Source: Microbacterium nanhaiense (GTDB lineage: Bacteria; Actinomycetota; Actinomycetes; Actinomycetales; Microbacteriaceae). From it: a stretch of DNA of 64,000 nt. The first letter of the stretch is position 1, and the number at the start of each line of letters is the position of its first letter. A program made the translations under genes and the position numbers. The notes under the pieces were generated by a model. It saw only the letters and a list, made by a program, of their open reading frames with translations. It did not search any database and was not told the origin of the DNA. Positions 51,304 to 59,304 of this stretch are shown in pieces. Location of the stretch: positions 62,001 to 126,000 of the forward strand of contig NZ_BMMQ01000001.1 of the NCBI RefSeq assembly GCF_014646015.1, written 5' to 3'.

Positions 51304-51528
51304 GATGTTGCGTTCCGGTGAACGGCTCACATCGACTGCCGACGATTTCGCGTCGCCAGGCCTATCTGAGCCGCTCACCACAACTATCCACTGGACGACT
51401 TCGTTCAACGGGGCGCACTCGTCGTTGAGTACTTTCCCAAAGCTATCCCGGAAGGAGCAACGGTGATACCCCCCAACGCGAAACGTATCGCCAGAACCAT
51501 CTTGGCCAACGAAAAGGAGAAGCCGTGA
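51304..51528 (+). pseudogene. Remnant of a phage gene, probably frameshifted
   Basis: From ATG 51304 one frame reads MLRSGERLTSTADDFASPGL then loses sense. A second frame, open only after a stop at 51367-51369, reads YPLDDFVQRGALVVEYFPKA then IPEGATVIPPNAKRIARTIL to the stop at 51526-51528, clearly protein-like but without a start. A one-base shift near 51371-51390 would join the two. The remnant overlaps the next GTG start (GTGA). Confidence 0.4.
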
Positions 51529-51683
51529 TCTCTCCACCTCTCGACCGAAACAAGACCGTCTATCAGCGCCTCCGTGAACGTCTCGCGGAGGCGCTTCCCG
51601 TTGGTACCGACATCGACAAGGCCGCGGCCGCACTGCACCCGTACGTGGTCGCAGAACGACACGACGCGAAGGAGACACGATGA
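51525..51683 (+). CDS. Small phage protein, unknown
   Basis: Fifty-two residues: helical, with VYQRLRERLAEALPVGTDID followed by KAAAALHPYVVAERHDAK. GTG 51525 is preceded by AAAAGGAGAAG and overlaps the preceding stop; the stop overlaps the next ATG. No family recognised. Confidence 0.62.
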   Translation: MISPPLDRNKTVYQRLRERLAEALPVGTDIDKAAAALHPYVVAERHDAKETR

Positions 51684-52012
51684 CCAGTAAGCGAACACTC
51701 GAGGCTGAGCTCGAAGCCGAAGTGGAGCTTCGTAGACGCGCGGTAGACGCGAAGAACCGAGCAGACGCGGCCGCCCACGCCATGAAGTCCGCCCTGGTGC
51801 GGGTGGCGAAACACTTCGGCTTCTACGACGCGTACGTGAGGGAAGAACGGTACCTCGTCGAGCGTCATGATGGATACCCGCCAGAGAACCAGCCGACGGG
51901 CTACAGGAACGTGTTCTCGCCCGACGCTCTGATAGCGGATCTTGACGCGATCGACCAGGCAAGATCCGCCGACGAAGCACGCGCACGACTCGGGATCAAG
52001 GAGGAAGCATGA
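51680..52012 (+). CDS. Phage protein of unknown function
   Basis: A 110-residue protein with an N-terminal coiled coil (TLEAELEAEVELRRRAVDAK) and an acidic helical C terminus. ATG 51680 overlaps the previous stop. Confidence 0.68.
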   Translation: MTSKRTLEAELEAEVELRRRAVDAKNRADAAAHAMKSALVRVAKHFGFYDAYVREERYLVERHDGYPPENQPTGYRNVFSPDALIADLDAIDQARSADEARARLGIKEEA

Positions 52013-52119
52013 CGACCGACACCTACAAGCTCACCGAAGGGGAAGCAATGCGATGCCTCGCCGCGGTGATCGACAACCCCGAACTCACCGATCTTGTCGA
52101 GAAGGGATGGTGGGCATGA
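52009..52119 (+). CDS. Very small phage protein, unknown
   Basis: Thirty-six residues (TYKLTEGEAMRCLAAVIDNP, ending EKGWWA). ATGA overlaps at both ends in an orderly operon support it; no family recognised. Confidence 0.55.
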   Translation: MTTDTYKLTEGEAMRCLAAVIDNPELTDLVEKGWWA

Positions 52120-52316
52120 AACGCATCTGGACGATCTGGGGCATCACGGCACTCACGGGGGTAATCCTCGTGGGTGCTGTCGTTTTCGGGGCGGTTGCCT
52201 GCGCCGGGTACGCGGGCGACGTGGCGTCGTTCTGCATATCTATCTTCGGCGGGGGCCTCGCCGTATTCGCTACGGGGGCCGTCGCGATCTGGCTGGATGA
52301 CGAGGTGCCGCGATGA
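52116..52316 (+). CDS. Small membrane protein, two TM segments
   Basis: Sixty-six residues with two helices: WGITALTGVILVGAVVFGAV and ISIFGGGLAVFATGAVAIWL, ending DDEVPR. Could be a small phage membrane protein (holin-like topology), but it lies far from any lysis genes. No family recognised. Confidence 0.65.
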   Translation: MKRIWTIWGITALTGVILVGAVVFGAVACAGYAGDVASFCISIFGGGLAVFATGAVAIWLDDEVPR

Positions 52317-52486
52317 AGGGCAGTAGCGGTGCAGGCTGGGCGACCGCGTTCTTCGCCTACCTGACGTTCTCCGCATGGCTGGACGACGAGGCAGGCGTGG
52401 TAGGCAGTTTCGGGATTGTGGGACTCGCCTTCCTGGCGCTGTTCTTCCTCTGCCGGTCCATCGAATCACTCAAGGAGAAAGCATGA
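52313..52486 (+). CDS. Small membrane protein, two TM segments
   Basis: Fifty-seven residues: AGWATAFFAYLTFSAWL and VGSFGIVGLAFLALFFL, with a DDE turn and a basic tail. It pairs with the preceding membrane protein by ATGA overlap. Function unknown. Confidence 0.62.
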   Translation: MKGSSGAGWATAFFAYLTFSAWLDDEAGVVGSFGIVGLAFLALFFLCRSIESLKEKA

Positions 52487-52926
52487 CCGAGAAGTATCCA
52501 GTCGAGAAGCTCGACGAATACGAAGATGACGGAACGATGCCCGGCAACGTGCAGGAACTGCGCGACGCCGTCGTGGGGCACCGGATCGTGCGCGCGGGAA
52601 ACGCCACGAGAACCACGACATACGCGTCGGGCTATTCGTATACGTCCAAAGTGTTCGAGATCGAACTCGACAACGGCAAGACTGTTCAGCTGGCCCAAGG
52701 CGGCGACTGCTGTGCGTTCACCGAGCTCGAATCGTTCCTGTTGAACGTCGATCAGATAGACCACGTCATCACAGGTATCGGCACGACGGGCCGGTACACG
52801 AAGTGGCACATCTACGCCGACATGGGCGATGTTCTCGAACTCAACGTCGGATGGAGCCCCGGCAACCCGTTCTACTACGGATACGGGTTCTACATCAACG
52901 TGGAGGACGCGAATGCTGACCGATGA
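52483..52926 (+). CDS. DUF7448-like phage protein
   Basis: A 147-residue acidic protein. ELRDAVVGHRIVRAGNA, LDNGKTVQLAQGGDCCAFTE then LESFLLNVDQIDHVITG and the C-terminal YYGYGFYINVE fit the DUF7448 pattern (VVG..I...L.L.DG...L....DC.A..EL). Function unknown. ATG 52483 overlaps the previous stop. Confidence 0.65.
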   Translation: MTEKYPVEKLDEYEDDGTMPGNVQELRDAVVGHRIVRAGNATRTTTYASGYSYTSKVFEIELDNGKTVQLAQGGDCCAFTELESFLLNVDQIDHVITGIGTTGRYTKWHIYADMGDVLELNVGWSPGNPFYYGYGFYINVEDANADR

Positions 52927-53446
52927 CGGACATGGTGAGTTCGGCTACCTGACGACGGCCCAATGGGAGACATTCCAGTGGGCCGTCTCCTATTCGTTCG
53001 CGCTCGTACCGTTCCTCCGCAGCGCCGGGAACTACAGCATCAGCGTCGACGAGGGTAGATCCGCGAAGACAGAGCCGGCGCTCGGGATGCCCGCGACACA
53101 GATCGCCGCTATCGAGATTGAACGACTCGCCACACGACTAGGGGAGTGGGACAACCTTGAGGACATCGCCAACGACATCGAAGGGTGGCAGATCGCGCTC
53201 GACTTCACACGCGAGGTGAGAACCGCGGCGGAGCGGTGGCCCATGGAAGACGAACCGCACGACGTCCCCGACCTTAGGTGCATCCACTGCGGGAAGCTCG
53301 GCATCGTCTACCGGCCTCCCGTAGCTCCCGGCGACGACACGAAGGTGACCTGCGAAGAATGCGGGGGAGAGGAAGACGCCGAATCGTTCGCCGCGAGAGT
53401 CAACATGATCCGGCTCGAGATGGAACAGGTGCGGCGTGCGCGTTAA
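52913..53446 (+). CDS. Phage protein with C-terminal zinc ribbon
   Basis: A 177-residue protein. The first two thirds are acidic and helical; residues about 123-150 hold a zinc ribbon (LRCIHCGKLGIVYR and KVTCEECGGEEDAE). It overlaps the next gene by 11 bp. No function assigned. Confidence 0.72.
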   Translation: MLTDDGHGEFGYLTTAQWETFQWAVSYSFALVPFLRSAGNYSISVDEGRSAKTEPALGMPATQIAAIEIERLATRLGEWDNLEDIANDIEGWQIALDFTREVRTAAERWPMEDEPHDVPDLRCIHCGKLGIVYRPPVAPGDDTKVTCEECGGEEDAESFAARVNMIRLEMEQVRRAR

Positions 53447-53630
53447 CGGCTGGGTGAGCATCGCGGAAGCGGCGAAAGCGACAGGCCGGACGAAGAAGAC
53501 CGTCTACCAGTGGATCCGCGAAGGGAAGGTGCGGACGATGCGACCCATGCGGGCACTCTGGGTCAACCTCTCAGACATCCGAGCGGTGGAAGAAACGACC
53601 ACCCTAGGGCGTCCTAGAAAGAAAGGGTGA
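53436..53630 (+). CDS. Excisionase-type helix-turn-helix protein
   Basis: Sixty-four residues with WVSIAEAAKATGRTKKTVYQ then WIREGKVRTMRPMRALWVNL, the MerR/excisionase (AlpA, HTH_17) fold. It ends this gene block and may act as Xis or as a regulator of the late region. GTG 53436 overlaps the previous gene. A perfect 12-bp palindrome (CTCACTAGTGAG, 53642-53653) follows the stop. Confidence 0.78.
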   Translation: MRVNGWVSIAEAAKATGRTKKTVYQWIREGKVRTMRPMRALWVNLSDIRAVEETTTLGRPRKKG

Positions 53631-53699
53631 ATCGTGTTACACTCACTAGTGAGGATCGAGAACTGCGCCTAGCCGCCGGTCGAACTTCACACACTAGCT

Positions 53700-53731
53700 G
53701 CTCATCGCCTCCGGGTTGATGGGCATTTTTC
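53700..53731 (+). terminator. Intrinsic terminator ahead of the tRNA genes
   Basis: GCTCATC (53700-53706) pairs with GATGGGC (53718-53724; one G-T), followed by ATTTTT. It ends the preceding gene block. Confidence 0.7.
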
Positions 53732-53773
53732 GTATCTGAACACGCTCGAGCCGGGTCAAGCCGCGGCGAGCAT

Positions 53774-53845
53774 GCCTTCGTAGCTCAGAGGAAGAGCGCC
53801 CGCCTGTCGAGCGGGAGGCCGGGGTGTCGGAATCCCTCGGAGGCG
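53774..53845 (+). tRNA. tRNA-Asp-like gene (GTC anticodon), degenerate T arm
   Basis: Acceptor GCCTTCG/CGGAGGC, D arm GCTC/GAGC, anticodon stem CCCGC/GCGGG with loop CTGTCGA (anticodon GTC). The T loop reads GTGTCGGAATC where GTTCGAATC is expected, so two bases are inserted and the T stem is weakened (GGGGT/ATCCC). Likely a decaying phage tRNA. Confidence 0.6.
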
Positions 53846-54019
53846 CGGTGAGGTCGAGTGACTGAGGAGATGAAAGCGCGCACCCTTCTCGACCGCACTA
53901 TCCACAAGCGCCCTTGCGCGGTGCGCCCACGATCTGGGCCGTCCCCGTGCACGCCTCTGTGGAACTAGCCCGGCATGTTGAATCACGGCTTTCCTTCCGT
54001 GAACCTCTACCGGGCACAC

Positions 54020-54092
54020 GCCGCTCTAGCTCACCAGGCAGAGCATCCGTTTGAAGCACGGAAGGCGCGAGGTTCGAGACCTCGGGGCGGCA
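54020..54092 (+). tRNA. tRNA-Phe (GAA anticodon), phage-encoded
   Basis: Acceptor GCCGCTC/GGGCGGC (one T-G), D arm GCTC/GAGC, anticodon stem TCCGT/ACGGA with loop TTGAAGC (anticodon GAA), T arm CGAGG-TTCGAGA-CCTCG, discriminator A. Confidence 0.9.
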
Positions 54093-54450
54093 CAATGCGA
54101 CGACTGCGCCGATTATGCGGTCAGGGATCCCCGTCGCAGAAGCCCACGGTCGAGTACCGGTAAGGACGACGGGCGTCGAGTACTCACACGCCGTCGACAC
54201 CGTGGCAATTCTTTGACTGGTCACTTCCGAATGCTCTGGATCCCAAGCGATCACAGGGAAGTTTCTTTGACTGGCACTTCTTCTGGCGGGACGTCAACGC
54301 GTAGGGACATGCACGCGAAGGCAACTCACGACGGCTGTATCAGAAGGGCCCAGGTTGACCTGCGTCCCGCCAGCACTTCTCTCCACACCTCTTCACCGTG
54401 GCCCCACGGACACGGCTCTACGACGAACAACAGCGTAGGAGGCCACGGTG
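54093..54450 (+). other. 358-nt region after tRNA-Phe with structured and coding remnants
   Basis: A hairpin near 54170-54200 (CGACGG.CGT with ACGCCGTCG) is followed by an open frame, without any start codon, that ends at 54304 and reads QFFDWSLPNALDPKRSQGS then FFDWHFFWRDVNA. It holds a repeated FFDW. GGCGGGACG (54286-54294) is complementary to CGTCCCGCC near 54364-54372. It may be a gene remnant and an RNA structure. Confidence 0.4.
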
Positions 54451-54603
54451 ATGTACCAGTGCGACGAATGCCCCGCCGAATACACGTCCGCTATGGCAGC
54501 GGCCGAATGCGGCGAGACGGATCGTGCGGATGACGCACGCGAACGGCAATGGCTACGTACGCACCCGACAGGCAGAGTGCGGGCCGAGCAGGCAACAGGC
54601 TAA
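54451..54603 (+). CDS. Small cysteine-containing phage protein
   Basis: Fifty residues starting MYQCDECPAEYTSAMAAAEC, a short zinc-finger-like start, then a charged tail. GGAGG lies 8-12 bases upstream of ATG 54451. It directly precedes the EndoVII gene. No family recognised. Confidence 0.6.
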   Translation: MYQCDECPAEYTSAMAAAECGETDRADDARERQWLRTHPTGRVRAEQATG

Positions 54604-54624
54604 CCGCCGCTCGAGGAGGATTAC

Positions 54625-55041
54625 ATGTCCTCCGAGATCGAGTGGAACATGCCGGGCGATGCCTACTTCAACCCTCCCAAAGAGAAGAAGAAGGAAGCGC
54701 CCAAGCCGACGCCGAAGCCGCCCGCGCCGAAAAAGCGGTACAAGGTTGCCACGTCCGAACGGCGCGATGCGCGGCTCAAAAGGCACTACAAGATGACGCT
54801 CCTGGAATTCGAGGATTTGCTCGATTCGCAGGATCGCGTGTGCGCCATATGCCGACAGCCCGATATGGACTGGCATGTGGACCACGACCACGCATGCTGC
54901 CCGGGAAACGTGACGTGTGGGAAATGCGTACGCGGGATCCTGTGCCGAGCTTGCAACTGGACGATCGGGAAGATGCAGGACAACCCCGAGTGGCTGAGAG
55001 CAGCGGCAAGGTACGTAGAGGACAACGCGCGAGGGCGGTAG
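54625..55041 (+). CDS. Recombination endonuclease VII-type nuclease
   Basis: A 138-residue protein. A basic linker rich in Lys and Pro precedes the core: RVCAICRQPDMDWHVDHDHA then CGKCVRGILCRACNWTIGKM, the EndoVII His-Me finger with four zinc Cys and the HxDHDH catalytic site. Such nucleases resolve branched DNA before packaging. GAGGAGG precedes ATG 54625. Confidence 0.92.
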   Translation: MSSEIEWNMPGDAYFNPPKEKKKEAPKPTPKPPAPKKRYKVATSERRDARLKRHYKMTLLEFEDLLDSQDRVCAICRQPDMDWHVDHDHACCPGNVTCGKCVRGILCRACNWTIGKMQDNPEWLRAAARYVEDNARGR

Positions 55042-55045
55042 CTAC

Positions 55046-55363
55046 ATGCGTGTCTGCACAGAGACCGGATGTCCGACCCTGATCACGTCAGGGCGCTACT
55101 GCCCCGACCACGCACGCGCATACGAACGTGCACGGGGTAGCCGACAACAGCGCGGCTACGGGCTTGAGCATGACCGCATCCGTGCAGGGTGGGCGCCGAA
55201 GGTCGCATCTGGCCGCGTCACATGTTGGCGGTGCGGCGAACGCATCAGCGCGACAGAGCCATGGGATCTCGGCCACGACGACGAGGACCGGAGTAGGTAC
55301 CGCGGGCCCGAACACGCATACCGATGCAACAGGGCAGCGGCAGGGCGCAGATCGCACGACTAG
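55046..55363 (+). CDS. HNH endonuclease next to terminase
   Basis: A 105-residue protein. Zinc residues CTETGCPTLITSGRYCPDHA, then RGYGLEHDRIRAGW and VTCWRCGERISATEPWDLGH followed by DDEDRSRYRGPEHAYRCNRA. The His, Asp and Asn of HNH are in WDLGHDD ... GPEHAYRCN. HNH genes directly upstream of terminase often act with it in packaging. Confidence 0.86.
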   Translation: MRVCTETGCPTLITSGRYCPDHARAYERARGSRQQRGYGLEHDRIRAGWAPKVASGRVTCWRCGERISATEPWDLGHDDEDRSRYRGPEHAYRCNRAAAGRRSHD

Positions 55364-55435
55364 CGCACGGCGACGACGAACGTACACGAGGCGATCCAAC
55401 GCCCGAATGCACCGCAAGGAATACCTGACCACCCC

Positions 55436-55452
55436 GGGGCGTTGAACGCCCC
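55436..55452 (+). terminator. Short hairpin upstream of terminase
   Basis: GGGGCGT (55436-55442) pairs with ACGCCCC (55446-55452) around TGA. The region to 55580 has no gene; a packaging site could lie here, as near terminase genes of cos phages, but none can be defined. Confidence 0.4.
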
Positions 55453-55580
55453 TCACGTGACCCTCCAGGGGGTGGGGGGATGCCCTCAGCGCGGCACCCT
55501 GCCGTACCGCCGGGGAGGTGTCTACATGGTGCGGAGGGTTCAAAAGTTTCCGCCGTTCGGCTATGGAGGGGGTGGTCTGG

Positions 55581-56123
55581 ATGCCTCGTGGGGGTGCTCG
55601 CCCGGGTTCTGGCCCGGCTCCTGATCCGTCTTCGGCGCGCTCTGAGCAACGGGGATTCAAGCTGGCTGGTCTGCCTGCTGAGGGTTATCGCGGTGTCGTG
55701 CCGGATTTCCCGCTGCAACCGATCGTGCTGTTCACGGAGTACTTCGAGGACGGCTCGAGGGTGAAGGTTGCAGACGAGGGCGGTACGGAGTCGTTCCGTG
55801 AGCGTGAGGCGCAGATCTGGGCTGAGGCGTGGACGACTCCGCAGGCGTGCGCCTGGTCGATGGAGTCGTGGCGTTGGCCTGTAGTCGCGGAGTACTGCCG
55901 CCTCAAGGCCGTGATTGAGCATGACCCGGGCGCGAATGCGTCTCTTGTGGGCCAGTTGCACCGTTACCGGGACCAGTTGGGGTTGACTCCGGCAGGTATG
56001 AAGTTCAACGGCTGGGCGATCGCGGCGGACGAGGTGGCTGAGAAGCGTTCGGAAAGGGTGGAGCCGGGACCGGCTGTTGCTCCGGTTCGGCGCCTGAGGG
56101 CCGTCAATGGAGATGTCGAGTGA
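55581..56123 (+). CDS. Terminase small subunit
   Basis: A 180-residue protein beginning MPRGGARPGSGPAPDPSSAR, the usual N terminus of actinophage small terminases, with helical segments AWTTPQACAWSMESWRWPVV and VIEHDPGANASLVGQLHRYR. It binds the packaging site and delivers DNA to TerL. ATG 55581 follows GGAGGGGG; an in-frame ATG at 55563 is less likely. It overlaps TerL by 17 bp. Confidence 0.82.
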   Translation: MPRGGARPGSGPAPDPSSARSEQRGFKLAGLPAEGYRGVVPDFPLQPIVLFTEYFEDGSRVKVADEGGTESFREREAQIWAEAWTTPQACAWSMESWRWPVVAEYCRLKAVIEHDPGANASLVGQLHRYRDQLGLTPAGMKFNGWAIAADEVAEKRSERVEPGPAVAPVRRLRAVNGDVE

Positions 56124-57846
56124 GTTTGTAGTCGACTTCCCGACTCTCGGCGATCTGGGTGATGCGTGGATTACGCGTCACTGCCGTGTGCCTGATGGTT
56201 TTACGCGTGGCCGGCCGTTTCAGATGGCGGACTGGCAGTTCTGGTGCCACGCGAACAGGTATCGGATCCGCCCTGATGCGGTGTTCGTTCCTCCTGAGCT
56301 CGTCGGCCCGGATAAGCCGCCCGTTCTGAACCAGGCGTTCTTCTATCAGCAGACGCTGGTGGTCGCTCCGCAGAAGACCGGCAAGGGGCCGTTCTCGGCC
56401 GCCCAGGTGGCGTTTGAGGCTGCTGGGCCGTCGGTGTTTGCGGGCTGGGCTGAGGGCGGCGAGGTCTATTCGTGCGCCGACAACGGGTGCCCGTGTGGCT
56501 GGGAGGACTCGCCTGAGGCGTTCGTGTACGCCAAGGGTGAGCCGATGGGCATGCGGCACCCTTCGCCGCTGATTCAGATCACGGCGAACAGTGCCGAGCA
56601 GGCCGACAACATCTACAAGCCGTTGCGGGCGATGATTAACCTTGGCCCGTTGAAGCAGCTCCTCGCGGTTCGTGAGGGCTTCATCCGCATCTTGGGCCTG
56701 TCGGACCAAGACGACCTGGATCGTATCGATGTAGTCACTTCGTCGGCTCGGTCTCGTCTGGGTAACCCGATCTCTGATGCCGAGCAGGACGAAGCGGGCC
56801 TGTACACGAAGTCGAACAAGATGGTCGACGTCGCGGATACGCAGGCTCGTGGTGCTGCGGGTATGGGTGGCCGGACGCATCTGACGACGAATGCGTGGGA
56901 TCCGTCGGAGAACTCGTACGCGCAGATGATCTACGAGGCCAACGAGCCGGACGTGTTCATCTTCTACCGTGACCCGGATAAGGAGTTGCGGGGCGATGAT
57001 GGCCGACCGCTGGATTACAAGAAGCTGGCGGATCGCCGGCGTATCCACGAGTATGCGTATGAGGGCTCGTGGTGGGTGAATCTCGACTCGATCGAGGCGC
57101 TCGCGCGGAAGCTGATGAAGCGCGACCCTGAGCAGGCGGAACGGTTCTTCGGTAACCGTCTCGTCGCCGGTCACGGTAAGTGGTTGGAGGACGGTGCGTG
57201 GGAATCGAAAGCGGTTCCTGCTCTTGTTATTCCTCGTCGTGCGCCGGTCGCTGGCGGGTTCGACGGTTCGAACAATGACGACCACACGGGTATCCGTCTC
57301 GAGCTGTTGCCGACGCAGTACCAGTTCACGCCGACGTATGGCCCGGACGAACGAAAGACGCTGTGGAACCCCGCCGACTACGGCAACCGCATCCCTCGCT
57401 CTGAGGTGATGGCGGCGTGGCGCGAGTTGGCGAAGTTCTACGACCTTGTGCGCGTCTATCTCGACCCGTTCTTCTGGCAGTCGGAGATCGACGAACTGGC
57501 GGCGGAGTTCGGGGAGACGGTGTTCATCCCGTGGGCGACGAACCGTCCCGTGCCGATGCATGCGGCGCTTGACCGCTTGAAGACGGACCTGGGGAATGAC
57601 GATTCGTCGTTCTCCCATGACGGTGATGAGGTGGTGCGGACACACATGAGGAACGCACGCATTCGTCCGACGACTGTTGACAAGACCACGGGCGTGAAGC
57701 GCTACGTGATCGGTAAGCCGTTCGGCGAAGAGCACCGGAAGATCGACTTCGCCATGTCCAGTGTGCTCGCTCATGAGGCGGCGATGGATGTTCTCGCGTC
57801 GGGGTGGAAGCCCCGGACTAGCAGCAGGGTCCGCGTATGGCGGTGA
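56107..57846 (+). CDS. Terminase large subunit
   Basis: A 579-residue packaging motor. The ATPase region has a Walker A-like APQKTGKG (about residues 87-94), then YSCADNGCPCGWEDSPEA, ITANSAEQADNIYKPLRAMI and the acidic DAEQDEAGLYTKS (Walker B region). The C-terminal nuclease half has GGFDGSNNDDHTGIRLELLP, LYLDPFFW-like VRVYLDPFFWQSEIDELAAE and a third acidic site (RKIDFAMSSVLAHEA). A small Cys-rich insert (CADNGCPC) is unusual. ATG 56107 overlaps TerS; ATG 56113 also fits. Confidence 0.9.
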   Translation: MEMSSEFVVDFPTLGDLGDAWITRHCRVPDGFTRGRPFQMADWQFWCHANRYRIRPDAVFVPPELVGPDKPPVLNQAFFYQQTLVVAPQKTGKGPFSAAQVAFEAAGPSVFAGWAEGGEVYSCADNGCPCGWEDSPEAFVYAKGEPMGMRHPSPLIQITANSAEQADNIYKPLRAMINLGPLKQLLAVREGFIRILGLSDQDDLDRIDVVTSSARSRLGNPISDAEQDEAGLYTKSNKMVDVADTQARGAAGMGGRTHLTTNAWDPSENSYAQMIYEANEPDVFIFYRDPDKELRGDDGRPLDYKKLADRRRIHEYAYEGSWWVNLDSIEALARKLMKRDPEQAERFFGNRLVAGHGKWLEDGAWESKAVPALVIPRRAPVAGGFDGSNNDDHTGIRLELLPTQYQFTPTYGPDERKTLWNPADYGNRIPRSEVMAAWRELAKFYDLVRVYLDPFFWQSEIDELAAEFGETVFIPWATNRPVPMHAALDRLKTDLGNDDSSFSHDGDEVVRTHMRNARIRPTTVDKTTGVKRYVIGKPFGEEHRKIDFAMSSVLAHEAAMDVLASGWKPRTSSRVRVWR

Positions 57847-57858
57847 GAGGGGGTTGTC

Positions 57859-59304
57859 TTGACTGATCTCGATGAGGCCCTCCGCCTATCGCGGATCCTG
57901 ACGCGCGAACAGAAGCCGCTGCAGCGCAATGATGAGTACTTCGAGGGTGAGCAGCCGCTCCGGTTCCTCGCCCCTGTGCTTCAGCAGGAGCTGGGCTACC
58001 GGTTGTCGCCGATCGTCCTGAACCTCGCACTGTTTGCTGTGGACGTGTACGACAACCGTCTCGACATCGACGGTTTCCGTGTCCAGTCGCGCGGCCGGAC
58101 CACTGTGGGGCCGGATGGGCTGTTTGTTACGGAGTATCCGGAGACGACGGCCGATACGGACGTGTGGGACGTGTGGCAGGAGAACGAAGGCCCGTTCATC
58201 TCGCAGCAGAACCACCGCGAAGGTCTCGCTCTCGGCCGTGCCTATGCGATGGTCGGCGGTGGAGATTCGAAGGATGATGCGCCGGTAATCACGATCGAGT
58301 CGCCCTTCGATGCGATCCACGAGGATGACCCACGCACCCACCGTGTGCGGCATGGCCTGAAGCGTTGGACGGACCCCGACAAGACGCGGTGGATGACGTA
58401 TCTGCGGGGCGACGGTTCATCGATCACGTGGCGACGTCGAGGCTCTGAATGGGTCGAGGAGACCAACGAAGCGACGGAAGCGAACTCGCAGAATCTCTGT
58501 GCGTTGGTGCCGTTCCCCAACGATCCGCGGGTTCTGGGGCGTGCGCGTCCGGGCAAGTATGACCAGCGTCTTGGCCGGTCAGTGTTCGCGCCGATCATCT
58601 CGCCGTTGGACGCGCTGAACAAGATCGCCTCGGACATGATGGTGTCCGCCGAGTTTCATGCTCTGCCTCGACGGTGGGGCACGGGGCTCAAGGAAGACGA
58701 TTTCATCGACGAGACGGGCAAGGCGCTCGACACGTACTCGATGATCGCCGGCCGCATGTGGGGCACCGAGTCCAAGGAAGCAAAGTTCGGACAGTTCCCG
58801 GAGGCGGAGCTGACGAACTTCCACAACACGATGAAGCTGCTCATGCAGACCATCGCCATGGAGCTCGGCTTGCCGTCTCACTACCTGCTGTTCCAGGGCG
58901 ATAACCCGCCATCAGCCGATGCGATTCGTTCCTCTGAGGCGCAGCTCGTAAAGCGTGCCGAGCGCAAGCAGCAGGCGCTCTCGACTCGGTGGGAGCAGGT
59001 GCAACGCCTGGTCCTCATGGAGCTGGGGCGCGACGAGGATGCTCGTCCGAAGATGATCGAGACGCTGTGGCGTGACCCGTCGACTCCGACGATCGCGCAG
59101 AAGGCGGACGCGATCGTGAAGCTCGTTCAGGCGAAGGACGCGTCGGGGCGTTCGATTGTCCCGATCGAGCAGGCTCGTGAGGACCTCGGTTACACGCCCA
59201 TGCAGCAGTCGGATATGCGCGACTGGGATCAGAACACGATGCAGGATGCGCAGATCAGCGCGGCGATGAGGGAGCTCGATGATGCTGCCCAGGGCGTCGG
59301 CTGA
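57859..59304 (+). CDS. Portal protein, SPP1 gp6-like
   Basis: A 481-residue portal monomer. LRLSRILTREQKPLQRNDEY, FEGEQPLRFLAPVLQQELGY and RLSPIVLNLALFAVDVYDNR form the conserved N-terminal wing; QTIAMELGLPSHYLLFQGDN and PPSADAIRSSEAQLVKRAER (clip/stem) are typical of actinophage portals. It starts with TTG 57859, 12 bp after the TerL stop, preceded by GAGAGGGGG. It overlaps the MuF gene by 26 bp. Confidence 0.9.
   Translation: MTDLDEALRLSRILTREQKPLQRNDEYFEGEQPLRFLAPVLQQELGYRLSPIVLNLALFAVDVYDNRLDIDGFRVQSRGRTTVGPDGLFVTEYPETTADTDVWDVWQENEGPFISQQNHREGLALGRAYAMVGGGDSKDDAPVITIESPFDAIHEDDPRTHRVRHGLKRWTDPDKTRWMTYLRGDGSSITWRRRGSEWVEETNEATEANSQNLCALVPFPNDPRVLGRARPGKYDQRLGRSVFAPIISPLDALNKIASDMMVSAEFHALPRRWGTGLKEDDFIDETGKALDTYSMIAGRMWGTESKEAKFGQFPEAELTNFHNTMKLLMQTIAMELGLPSHYLLFQGDNPPSADAIRSSEAQLVKRAERKQQALSTRWEQVQRLVLMELGRDEDARPKMIETLWRDPSTPTIAQKADAIVKLVQAKDASGRSIVPIEQAREDLGYTPMQQSDMRDWDQNTMQDAQISAAMRELDDAAQGVG

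Noticed and set aside
52116..52486. Holin pair
   Set aside because: Two small membrane proteins have holin-like size, but no endolysin gene is near and the position is in the middle of the early/middle genes.
53975..54163. 62-residue ORF across tRNA-Phe
   Set aside because: It overlaps the entire tRNA gene and shows no independent coding evidence.
54286..54373. tRNA-sized segment closed by GGCGGGA/TCCCGCC
   Set aside because: The ends pair, but no T arm, D arm or anticodon stem of tRNA type can be folded inside.
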